Assembly: GCA_963277665.1 (NCBI GenBank)
Contig: OY728119.1
Coordinates: 318,452,206 to 318,516,205 of the forward strand
DNA length: 64,000 bases
Direction of reading: 5' to 3'
DNA from: Viscum album
Lineage: Eukaryota > Streptophyta > Magnoliopsida > Santalales > Viscaceae
Below are positions 12,278 to 23,060 of the stretch, piece by piece. A model generated the notes under the pieces. That model worked only from the letters and a program-made list of their open reading frames with translations, had not been told where the DNA came from and searched no databases. Made by a program: the position numbers and the translations under genes. Numbering within the stretch: the first letter of the stretch is position 1; each line of letters starts with the position of its first letter.

Positions 12278-13838
12278 ATGGCTCTGTTCTATGAGATGCA
12301 TTTAGAGGTGCACGAAAAATTGGGGAAAACTTTTCTATCATCTGTATCTATTACCTCTACCCTTATAGATCAGGTACGGATGAGGCAGCTACCAGACTCA
12401 GAAGGCCTAGTCCTGCGAGAGAGTGTGTCCGGAGTGGACCCTCTTCCTGGATGGACAGTGGTAGAGGATGAGATCATGCATTTACATGGATGCATATGGG
12501 TTCCAGTAGACATACGCGAGGAACTGATGTGGGATTTTCATTCTTCAGTTTGGGTAGTTCATCCTGGCGTCACCAAGATGTATCGTGATCTACAACAGCA
12601 GTATTGCTGGCCAGGTATTAAGAGGGTTGTTTCTGGGTTCATCATGAGATGTTCTACTTGTCAACAGGTGAATGAAAAGCATCAGCGACTAGCAGGGATT
12701 TTACAGTAGTTACCCATTCCCGAGTGGAAGTGGAACGATGTCACAATGGACTTTGTGACTGGGTTACTGAGGTCACCTCTAAGAAGTGATGTTGTTTGGG
12801 TTGTTGTCAACAGGCTTACCAAGATTACTCACTTCTTTCCGATCAAGGAGACTTTCAACGTTTATGTGATGGGGTGGTTGTACATCCAAGAGATTATAAA
12901 TCTACATGGATTTCCACATTCCATTGTTTCAGATAGGGACGAACGTTTTACTACTCGGTTTTGGCAGGGGCTTCATAAGACTATGGGTACACAAGTACTT
13001 TTGAGTACATCATACCATCCCCAGAAAGATGGAAAGTCTGAGCGTATGATCCAGGTGCTTGAGGATATGCTTCAATCTTGCATTATATACTTTGGAGGTT
13101 CTTGGGATAAGCATATTCCTCTTGTGGAGTTTGCCTATAAAAACAGTTTTTAGGAAACTATTCTGATGGAACCTTACGAGGCTTTATACGTTGGCCATTC
13201 CTATCACCTTTGTGCTAGCTGGAGGCAGGAGCGAAAGCTTTACTGGGACCACGTATTGTTCAGGAGGCATCAAAGCAGATAGAGTTGATTTGGAAGAGGA
13301 TGAATATGGAAAAGTCTCGACAAAAGTCTTATGCTGATCAGCGAAGACGACATCTGGAGTTCGACGTCGAGGATCAGGTATTCCTGCATTTCTCACCGAG
13401 GTTGGGAAACAAGAGGATTCAGAGATAGGGTAAGCTTTCACCATGGTACGTTGGGCCGTTTGAGGTGTTGGAGACAGTTGGGCCAGTTTCCTATTGCTTA
13501 CAGTTACCTCAGAGGTATCGTGCAATGCACGACGTCTTCCACATCTCTCAACTATGACGTTACTTTTCAGACCCGTCTCATGTCTTTCAACCCAAAGATG
13601 TTGAGCTTCAATCAGATGCATCATTTGAGGAGCATCCTATCCAGATTATCGATCGTATTACAAAGGTTCTCCAAGGACGGTATGTTCCTCTGGTACGGGT
13701 GCTATGGTTGCCTGGGCGAATACAAGACGAGACCTAGGAGAGGGAGGCCAATGTATGATCACAGTGGCCAGAGCTGTTCAGGGTTTCTTTTTCCATGCCT
13801 CGCTAGGGAAATTTGGGGATGAATTTCTATAATGGGGG
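12278..13838 (+). pseudogene. Integrase and C-terminal tail of element B (broken)
   Basis: Zinc-binding HHCC domain: HSS...HPG near 12540-12570 and CSTCQ near 12653. The catalytic core starts with MDFVTGL at 12746. The first catalytic Asp, normally in WV-V-DRLTK, is Asn here (VVNRLTK, about 12803-12823). The second Asp (SDRDERF) and the Glu (KSER) are present. After a stop at 13151 the PYEALY block continues, then a C-terminal module with a PL-V-VLW stretch near 13690 that resembles the start of the chromodomain of chromoviruses, before a stop. Loss of the first catalytic residue alone would inactivate integration. Confidence 0.85.
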
Positions 13839-13841
13839 AAG
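13829..13841 (+). promoter_or_regulatory. Polypurine tract of element B
   Basis: ATAATGGGGGAAG immediately before the 3' LTR, in the right place and composition for the plus-strand primer of reverse transcription. Confidence 0.75.
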
Positions 13842-16070
13842 TTTTTAAGAACCAAGATCTTCGTTTCAGGAATGTTTTTCCTTTTTTGGTCGTTTTTTAG
13901 AAAAAAAGGAAAATATGAAAATTTTCAAAGTACACATCGTGTACTTTATGAGTTCACACCATGTACATCGATGCCGCGCAAGGCCATGTGCTGGCTGTGT
14001 CCGGGCCACACACATGGTGTGTAGGGTCGATGTGGAGGCTGCTTAAATCGGAGTACAGAAAGGCATAGTACACGCTGTGTAATTTAAAAGTACACACCAT
14101 GTACTTTCGTTTTTTCATTAAACGGATCAGGGTCGCACCTAATCAACAAAATCATCTTCTTCTCAAGGTTCTTCGACCACGAGAGTCTGTACAGCCATAA
14201 AAAACCTCTGTGCCCCTGAGACTCTGTCTTTTTTCCAAATTGACAGCTGTCGATTGCATTGGAACCACAACAGTGAGCTCTTCCATCTTCTTGAGTTTAG
14301 TTCCATGATTTTCCCTCTTTCTCAATATATCGTGGGTTGAACGTTTTGTGTGTTTTCATAGATATATGACGTTCTAAGGAGAATCAAGCCTTATGGTTCA
14401 GTTATATTGATCTCCTAGCATCAAGGTAGGTGGTTTCTGCCTTACCTTTCGAAGTATTTAAGTTTTATGTGAAAATTTCCACTAATACCTGTGAACGGGG
14501 TATTGTGTGTTTACCGATTTTCCCCTGTTGTTTTTCTACCTTGCATGTAAGATTTTGTAGAGGTAATTTGATCATGTATGATGATAATTGCTATGCTTGG
14601 ATGTTTTTCCCGTGCCTTGTTTTGTTTACGACCTTCGGGTCTTGTTAGCCTTTGGCCTTTATACCTATTTTCCATGCCTTGTGACCAAAGGATGAAATGA
14701 TATTCTTGACATGATTGTTTCTGAAGACTTGTTATCCTTGTATATCTATAGGTGTGCTTTGGTGTTATAGCATTATTATGAACTGACTAGAACGGGACTG
14801 TGAGAACCTGGTTCTATAGGCTATAAGGGATAGACTGAGTGAGCTTCCGAATGAGTCGTGGACATTATAGACTATAAGGGATAGACCGAGTGAGCTTCAC
14901 GAGAGTCTTGGACATTATATACTACAGGGGATAGACTGAGTGAGCTTCCCAGAGAGTCTTGGATTTTATAGACTACAAAAGGGTAGACTATGTGAGCTTC
15001 CTTAGAGAGTCTTTACTTGTATGAATTTCCTTAAACCATTCCAGACTAGAGGAGGAATTGACCGAGAGAGCTTCCTCAGAGAGTCTGTGATAGACCTTAG
15101 ACTATAGGAGAAATTGAACAACTGTGCTTCCTCAAAAATGTTATAGACCATGGGGATATAAGAGGGTTAGACTGCGTGATATTCCTCAGAGAGTCCCTGA
15201 CTACCCTAGACTATAAGGGGAATTGACTGAGTGATCTTCCCCAGAGAGTCTAATAATTTTATATGGCCAAACCAGAGGGGTTTGGTTGAGTGCACTGCCC
15301 CGAGGGTTATTGGTACTTTTTGGTTAGGACCATAGGGGTTGGCTGCGAGTACTTCCCAGAGGGGTTCCTATTGTGGTTAGTTGTTGGCTTCACTACTGCT
15401 TGTTGTTCTGTGGATTTATTACTGTTGTATGTCATTATGTTACTTCTTACTGATTACTGCCTGCTGTTTACTGTTACTGTTTACTGCATACTGTACAATT
15501 ACCTTCCATATACTCACTGACTATTAGGATCATATCATTAGGTGGTTTCCTACTAGGATTTAGTCTTACACCCTGTTTGGGAAATGCTTTTTTGCCCAAG
15601 AATACTATGTGGTTGCAGGTATAGACAAGGGAAAGTGCCCTTCGACTTTGGGTACTTGATTTCTTTGGAGTAGGAGAGCATGGGACCAAGATTAGGCTTG
15701 CAATGCTGTGGAGTTGTTTATCTTTCCTTTTGTACTTGTTTTAGTACTATTTGTATTTCCATCATTTTGACCTATTTGGCTGATTTCCAAGATATGTATC
15801 ATGCATCATTTCATATTTACAAATGTGCTCCAATTTATTGTGTTTGTCTTCCGCTGTTTATTGTTGTTGGATATTTACTGCTTCCGCTATTGCATGTTTT
15901 GTTTACATCTATTGTGCAATCCTCCAATGAGGGAATAGTTTCCCCACTATCATACCCAAGGCCCTCACTGCTAGTCCGAAACCTCTGGTGTTTGGGGAAA
16001 TGCGCTTGAGGCCATGTGACCAACAGGGTAAGGGGCTCCTTTGGGTGGCTACCAGAACCTGGACGTTACA
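13842..16070 (+). repeat. 3' LTR of element B
   Basis: Aligns end to end with 5534-7766. Its first bases are altered (TTTTAAGAACC against TGTTAGAACC). Contains the same TACACGCCGTGTA cluster (13930-14105) and the ~57 bp tandem repeat (about 14815-15275), and ends in GACGTTACA followed by the CCAAC duplication. Confidence 0.9.
14815..15275 (+). repeat. ~57 bp imperfect tandem repeat in 3' LTR B
   Basis: Counterpart of 6505-6965, with GATAGACTGAGTGAGCTTCC and AGAGAGTCTTGGACATTATA cores. The number of units is about the same in both LTRs. Confidence 0.8.
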
Positions 16071-16075
16071 CCAAC
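16071..16075 (+). repeat. Target site duplication of element B, right copy
   Basis: CCAAC, identical to 5529-5533, directly after the 3' LTR. Confidence 0.9.
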
Positions 16076-17422
16076 TGAATCCCAACTATAGTGAGATGAT
16101 AAAAGAGATATATAGGAACATATAAATATTCTGTATCTAGTGCTAAGTTGGCTACCATTGTGTTTATTCAGGTGACCCCATTTAGAGATAAAATTCCGAG
16201 CCTGATTATGTGGCCCAAACAAACAGCCCACCAATTAAATCATATCTGGGAAAACACAAATTCAATTAGGCTGAAATTTTCAGTGATATAGAAAAAACTA
16301 GATCTTCACCTTTTTCTTCTATGGCCAACTCCAATTCGGCCATCTAAAAGGCCATCTAGGAATCTCTGTCCAATGGATGCAAGCTGGCTGTAACTTCATA
16401 TCAAGGGTCGAAATATCTCCTCTCCCTTACATTCATCCACCATAGGCCTACCATACTAAAGTGGGATAATTTGTAATATTTGGTGCTCAACCCAAGCCTC
16501 TTGAAATGACTATTTAAGTTAGTGTTGGTAGAGGATTTCATCATCTTTTGAGCCTCCTTTTATTGTAATGCAATACTGCAATTTTGTTTTCTGAAGTTTG
16601 TATTTCAAATGTAAGTTGTTTAATTCACATCATTTTCTTAATAAAAGTTCTTATTATCCTCTTATTATGTTTTTCATCAAATCAAATTTATACCATTGGT
16701 TCATGGAGTATATATTTTCACACCAACCCTTGTGAACTTTATCACACAACATTGGATTGATCATTATTTTGTAGTTTTTTACTTCTTCAATTCCACCCTC
16801 ATAAGTCTACTTTCCACTTCTGTTGAGAACATTTCATCAATGGAGGGCTAACCCACTTATGTGTTGATCCATGGGAGAAGCAAGGGTCTGGATGGAATGT
16901 TATTTCTCACTCCATTAATGTATAATAACTTCTTTTAATTGATAATTGAGTTTGAATATCTTTAAATTCTTTAGTCATTGTTTAATTTAAGGCCACACAC
17001 TTCATGTGATAATATGAAATTTAACCTTGAAGTGCTAAAATATTTTATCCTTCAACTATGTAGGTGATTAGTATTAAAGTATGTAGGTATTAAACCAGTT
17101 ATTGATGATGTTGTTTAATCTTCTAAAATGAACCCATCTCAAATATAAAAAATTTAAATCATTAAAATAGGAATTCATCCAATCTACCCCAAGAAATAAC
17201 CTATGATAAACTCATTAACATAATTTGAATTAACTTAAATCTATTAGTGTTCATTTAATCCTATCTAATATAAACCCTAGTTGGACACTTCCTAGCCAAA
17301 AACATTCATTAGAATGTGCGCGTCTATAGGTTTCTTCTTAGGTATCTGAGGATTTGACAACCCAAGCTACATTATAAGCGACATATTAACCCTAAGAACA
17401 TGGGTAAACTTGGGAGAGATCA
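16076..17422 (+). repeat. 5' LTR of element C, second segment
   Basis: Continues the LTR interrupted by B and aligns with 25400-26742, including the AGCCTCC...TTGTAATG stretch near 16550 (25880) and the TAGGTTTCTTCTTAGGT stretch near 17327 (26651). Ends in ATCA at 17422 just upstream of the primer site. Confidence 0.8.
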
Positions 17423-17427
17423 AATTT

Positions 17428-17445
17428 TGGTACCATTTCTGGGGA
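17428..17445 (+). promoter_or_regulatory. Primer binding site of element C (tRNA-Asp type, decayed)
   Basis: TGGTACCATTTCTGGGGA, five bases after the LTR. Compared with the usual Athila/Tat primer site TGGCGCCGTTGCCGGGGA it differs at six positions; five are C-to-T or G-to-A changes and one is G-to-T, as expected mainly from deamination of methylated cytosine. Confidence 0.75.
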
Positions 17446-17692
17446 CCCTTGTAATTCATATAAACACAAATTCTATTCTCCCCCATTTCTTCTATTCTCA
17501 TCCAAATTATCTTATCTTTTCCCATTCTTGTTTTTTTTCTTTTCGCGAATGTCTGCCTACACCCATGACCAATGAAACCGTCTAGTTAGGGTGGATAGTC
17601 GGGAGATGGGAGAGTCATGTTCACAAAGGGAACTATTTCCATTATATCCTAATCTTCCTAATAATCTAGAGTAAAAAATTGAGCCCATTTCA
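17446..17692 (+). other. Leader of element C
   Basis: Untranslated stretch between primer site and gag. Nothing beyond pyrimidine-rich sequence recognised. Confidence 0.5.
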
Positions 17693-19300
17693 ATGGACAA
17701 TATTCAAAGAAACCAATTCATAAACCCCGATGGGAACCAAAATGGATATCCAAATGAGGTAGTCCCAGGCTTGTGGAATGCAGTCGATCAAACCATCAAT
17801 GAATACCTAACACCTTCGTTTACCAATGCCCCTCATGAATTAGGCACAAATCCCTAGTATATTCCAACTACATATTTAATCTCCATGTCCAAAAATATCT
17901 TCCCACATTCCCTGGAATGGAGTCCGAGATGCCCTACCTTCATGTTAAGGAGTTCAATGACATTGTTGAAACCATGAGTCCCCCACATCAACTATAATTA
18001 GATAATATGATTCTCTTTCCATTTTATTTAATGGATTGAGCTAAAAATTGGTAAAAAAAATCAGACCAACATCCATAAACTCTTGGGACCAATTACAAAG
18101 AGAATTCTACAAAAAAACATTCCCCACCACAAAATAATTATAGTTAAAAAGAGCAACCAAAACATTTTTTAAAAAGAGGGAGAGTCATTTTATGAAACAT
18201 GGGAGAGGTTATAAGACACCCTAAACATTGTTCCACATCATGGTTTTTCAACACCTGAATTAGTGAGAATTTTCTATGAAGGTTTGGGTCCGCGGAATAA
18301 ATAATACATTGGCATGATGTGTAATGAAACTTTAAAAAACAAGGCCCCAAATGATGCTTACATGTTTCTAGAAATACTTGCTAAACAAAACTAAACATGG
18401 GGAACTTCACCTTAATCAAAAAATCCACAATGAACTACTGGAATTCATACCCTTAGAGAAGAGGAAAGATTTAGGGCTAAAATCGCATAACTCTCAAGGA
18501 AGGTTGAAGAGAAAGACCTTAGGAAAGACTATGAAATCCAAACTGTAGACCCTATTTGCAAAATTTATGACAAACATGACCATAATACATGAATCTTCCC
18601 AACTATTCCATCCATCAAGGATGTTATTTTAGGAGGACCCCCAGTGGAGGTAAATTCCTTGAACATTCAAAATCCTCAATACCATAACACCTTCAAACCA
18701 AGGTATAATGACCATCGAGGCTTCCTCTGGAAAGATAACCAACAACCTATCCAACCACTGGGACAAAATACTTACCCCCATAAGAACTACCAAACCCATA
18801 AAAATTTCCAAACTTAACCAATCCAATACCAACTACCACTGGTCCATTTTCAATAAAAAATCCCACCTCCAAAATACCCCCTGGTATAAACCAATATTCT
18901 CAAGCACCAACCCAAACTATTCCACAAATCCTACTTTCAAAACTGTGAAAATGAATGGAAAGGATAAAATCGGAAGTATCTTCCCTAAAACAAGAACTTC
19001 AAACCATCAAAATTTGAAAACACCCATAACTACTCAGGCGGTGCCATCTTCAACTTCATGGGGAGAGTCAAGTTGTACTCAAACAACTCATGAACTAAAG
19101 TATATGACTATTTTATAAAGTGGGAAATAAATTAAGAAACATTAAAAAATAAGTTAGAAACCATATGAATCTTCATACTCTAATTAAAATTCAAATGAAA
19201 CAAATGATCAAACTAAAAAACAAGATAACATTGTCAAAGAAACAATCCTTTAACAAATAAACCCACAACCTGCACCATTTCCTCAATGCATGAGGGGGAA
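17693..19300 (+). pseudogene. gag of element C (Athila-like, broken)
   Basis: Starts with ATG at 17693 (MDNIQ). The matrix/capsid region is recognisable by the FPGMESEMPYLHVKEF stretch near 17915 and, near 18260-18380, by SFYEGL followed by MMCNETL and a Y-FLE-LA block, all characteristic of Athila/Tat gag (Retrotrans_gag). Many stops in between, including at positions usually Trp or Arg. From about 18600 to 19200 the frame is Asn/Pro-rich and low in recognisable motifs. Non-functional. Confidence 0.7.
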
Positions 19301-19399
19301 AACAAATCCTGAATTGGGTGAAATATTGAGGGAAATATTCTCACAAGTAAAGTTGAAAATTCCACTCCATGATGCTATTCAAACCATTTTTTGATACTC

Positions 19400-19800
19400 A
19401 AAATACCATAAGGACCTCCACACAATTAAAAGGAAATTCTCAAATAAGAACCATGTTCTTCTAGCAACAAATGTTTTCAAAACAATCCAAGGAACCCTTC
19501 CACCAAAGATGAAAGACATTGGTTTCCCTTACATCAATGTTGAACTAAGAGATAACAAAATTGTCTAGGCCTTGTGTGACCTTGGTGCTAGTTTCAATCT
19601 CATCCACTATTTTTTGTACAACCAGTTAGTCTTAAAAGATATTGAACCCACATCTTTCACACTTCAACTTGCTAATTGTAGTATTAGGGTTACAAAGGAG
19701 ATTTTAAAGGATGTTCTAGTAAAATTATAAAACATCATCTACAAGGCTGACTTCATTGTCCTTGACAACAATCCTAACTTATGAAATAAAAAATAAACCC
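19400..19800 (+). pseudogene. Protease region of element C
   Basis: Retropepsin-like active site CDLGASFNLI at about 19575-19604. DLGAS in place of DTGAS is normal for Athila-type elements. It is followed by the TLQLAN and VLVKL blocks. Stops are present upstream at 19567 and downstream. Confidence 0.7.
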
Positions 19801-20269
19801 AAATCATCCTTGTCCATCCCTTCATTTAAACAATCAACTCTATTATTCTAGTTTGAAAAGGGAGCATGACCACCACCCTTGGAAACATGAGTCTATAATT
19901 GAACATCTACAATGAAAGCAGACCAATATGGGTTGATGAAGAAATTAATTAAGTAAACATGATAGGAAGAATAGATAATGTATCCATGGAACATCATGGA
20001 ATATTTGATGGATGTTTAAGTTAAGATGAGATTGATTCCCTTTGTTCACATGAAGGAAGTTTATCTCTATGGATTGAATCATCTTAAAATTGATCTTATG
20101 ATGATGTACTAGGTCCAACAATCAGTGAATGCTTTCAGAAAACCACTTTCATGGAGCCCCCTATAACTTCCTTCCCTAAATATGATCAAGCCAATCTAGT
20201 AGTCGAAACTTCTAAAAGTAAGGAATCAATACTATCTGAAACTCTAAAAAAATAAATTGATCTTGAGCC

Positions 20270-21850
20270 AATGTCCTAATATTCTGCTGAAATTTTGAAC
20301 CAACCTGATCTTGAATTGAAGGAACTTCATTCTGCACTTAAGTATGCCTTCTTAGGATAAAATGGAACACATCCTGTTGTCATTTATTATTCTCTTGAAT
20401 CCAAACCTAAGAGGACTCTTCTAGATGTCCTTAGGAAATATAGGAAATACATTGGTGGGACCTAGTCTGATATTCTTGGGATTAGACCACTAATCGAGAC
20501 TCAAAGGATTGTTCTAGAATCTGATTCAAAGCCATGTAGTCAACCTCAAAGGAGACTCAATCCTAATCTCATGGAAATAGTGATACAAGAACTGTAGACA
20601 TTGTTAAAAGCTGGTATCAACTATCCCATATCTAAGAGTGAGTGGGTGAGACCAATCCAAGTGGTTCCCAAGAAGGATTGAATCACAGTGATTAGCAATA
20701 AGGATGGAGAGATTCTTCCAACAAGGTTGAGTAGTGGCTGGAGAGTCTACGTTGACTATAGGAAGCAAAACACATTCACTAATAAGGACTGTTTCCCCTT
20801 ACCATTAATTGACTAAGTCCTTGAGAGAGTGGAAGGTCATGAGTTCTATTATTTCATAGATGGGTACTCAGGGTAAAATCAGATTGAGGTCTCCCTAGTG
20901 GAATAATGTAAGACTACATTCACCTATCCATTCGACACCTTTTCCTTCAAATTCATGACAATAGGGTTATGCAATGCCCATGGATCCTTTTAGTGGTGCA
21001 TGATGGGATTATTCTCATACATGGTGGGGGGTTTTCTTGTGGTCTTCATGGATGACTTCTCTATATTTGGGGATACATTTTAGGGGTGTCTTAAGAATGT
21101 GGAGAGAGTTTTTCCCAGATGTGAAGAAATGAATCTGGTCTTTAACTAGGAAAAATGTCATTACATGGTTAAAAAAGGATTAGTCCTTTTCCATATAGTC
21201 TCAAGTAGGGGGATTGAAGTTGATAAATCAAAGGTTGACGTCATTCATCACCTTCCATCACCCAAAACTATTAAGGAAGTGAGGTATTTCTTAAGACATT
21301 CTGGTTTCTATAGAAGATTCATCAAGGACATTAGTTCAATCTCCCGTTCCCTTTGTTCTCTCTTAGAAAAGGATGCTCCATTTGTTTGGACAGAAAGCTG
21401 TGAGGGTTTATTCTCAACCCTCAAATCCTCTCTCACCTAAACTCCCATTATGAAATCTCCAAATTTGAACCATCCTTTTGAACTTATGTGTGACGCTAGT
21501 GACTTTGCTGTAGGAGCTGTGTTAGGACAACATTGTGATAATACTCTTTTTGTCATTTCTTATGAAAGAAAATACTTAAATAATGCCCAAATCGACTACA
21601 CCAATACCTAAAAGGAGTTACTTTATATTGTGTTTTCCTTTGAGATTTTTAGTTCCTACCTCTTAGGATCCCCCATCACTATCTTCATTGACCATTCTAC
21701 ACTGAAATACATCTTCAAAAAACTAGATTCCATGGCTAGACTGATTACGTGTTTCATTCTATTATGTGAATTTGACCTCACAATAAAGGATAAAAAGGGT
21801 GTTGAAAGTGTTGTAGCTAATAACCTCTCTATGATGGAATTCAAAGACAA
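20270..21850 (+). pseudogene. Reverse transcriptase and RNase H of element C (broken)
   Basis: From the LKYAFLG block at about 20340, which precedes RT in Athila, through GIIYPIS-type finger sequence near 20615, the VDYRKQN block near 20755, and the catalytic FMDD at about 21046-21057 with both aspartates intact, to RT thumb and RNase H (open from 21165 to 21440, FELMCDAS near 21480, then 21630 onward). About ten in-frame stops, but few frameshifts, so decay is mostly by point mutation. The FIDHSTLKYIF block near 21690 marks the RNase H end. Confidence 0.85.
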
Positions 21851-23060
21851 CTCAAATCAAATTTCTGTGTCTGATTCATTCCTTAATGAACACCTATACT
21901 CTATGAGTGACTGCCCATGGTATGCCGAAACAACCAACTTCTTAGTTGTAGGAGTCATTCCAGAATTTATATATACTCAATCTCGAAGGAAATTAATTTT
22001 TGAGGTTAGGAACTTTGTGTTTGATGATCCATACCTCTATAAGTTCTACCTTGACCATGTCATTAGGAGGTGTGTCCAAGAATCTGGACAAGATTCCATC
22101 CTTATAGTCGGTCATAGTGAGGCATGTGGAGGTCACTTTTCCTCTAAGAAGACTTCTGATAAGGTTCTCCAGTGTGGTCTCTTCTATCCCACCCTCTCAA
22201 GGGACTCATACACATTTTTTCAAAATTGTCCTATGTTTCAACAAGTAGGGTCCATCACAAAAAAGGAATGAAATTACACTCACTCCCATCATAGTAATTG
22301 AAATCTTTGACTATTGTGGAATCAATTTCATGGGTCCCTTTTCAAACTATAGGGGATATATATACATTGTTTTAGATATAGATTATATATCCAAATGGGT
22401 TTAGGACATTCTTACAGAATCCAGTGATCATAAAAAATTGATTATATTTCTTATGGAAAACATCTTCTCTATATTTGGAATTACTAGGGAATCATTAGTG
22501 ATTGTGGAACTCATTTTTTCAATCTTCCATTCTCAGCACTCATGGAAAAGTATTGAATTTCTCACAAAGTGTCCACTATATACCACCCATAGACCAATGG
22601 TAAAGCTGAGTTAGCCAATTGAGAAATCAAACAAATTTTTGACAAAAATTGTTAATACATCTAAGAAATATTGGTCGAGAAAACTCTTAGATGATCCTTG
22701 GGCCTATCGAACCCATATAAAACCATTTTAGCAATGCCCTCCTATAGGTTGGTTTATGTTAAATCATGACATTTTCCAGTGGAGATTGAACATAAGGATT
22801 TTTGGGAAATTAATAAAATGAATTATGACCTCTCATTGGAAAAAAACGAAATTAGATCTTAACGAACTTGAGGAAATTATGATTGAGGCTTATGAAACTT
22901 CAAGGATTAATAATGATAAAGTACAAGCCTACCAATCTCAAAATCTTAAAACAAAACACATTGTACTAGTTAAACCAATTATGTTTTATAGTTCAAAACT
23001 TCATTTACACCCAATAATGTGGAGATATAGATGGTCAAGTCCATAAATAGTGTATAAGGT
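21851..23060 (+). pseudogene. Integrase of element C (broken)
   Basis: The zinc-binding part (GHSEACGGHF near 22110 and NCPMFQQ near 22228) has one of the two cysteines replaced by Phe. The catalytic core shows Asp in IDYISKWV (about 22380), Asp in SDCGTHFF (about 22500, reached by a frameshift), and Glu in KAELAN (about 22600), so the D-D-E residues are all still encoded, though in different frames. The C-terminal part LDLNELEE to SKLHLHP is open from 22825 to 23046. Stops and frameshifts prevent a full protein. Confidence 0.8.

Larger units (their letters stand above)
5534..16070 (+). mobile_element. LTR retrotransposon B (Ty3/gypsy, chromovirus-like), complete but mutated
   Basis: 10.5 kb element with LTRs of 2233 and about 2229 bp, ends TGTTAGAACC and ACGTTACA, and a perfect 5 bp target duplication CCAAC. 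Order: 5' LTR, 1.4 kb leader, gag (9164), protease, RT, RNase H, integrase, remnant of a C-terminal chromodomain-like region, polypurine tract, 3' LTR. Gag starts with MPPRR and the long LTRs fit the Tekay/Del group of chromoviruses, though that clade name is inferred. LTR copies look roughly 85% alike over their first 300 bases by eye, so it is not recent. Stops interrupt every domain. Confidence 0.9.

Noticed and set aside
18708..19118. 136-codon Asn/Thr-rich frame
   Set aside because: Probably a shifted frame in the low-complexity end of gag of element C rather than a separate gene.
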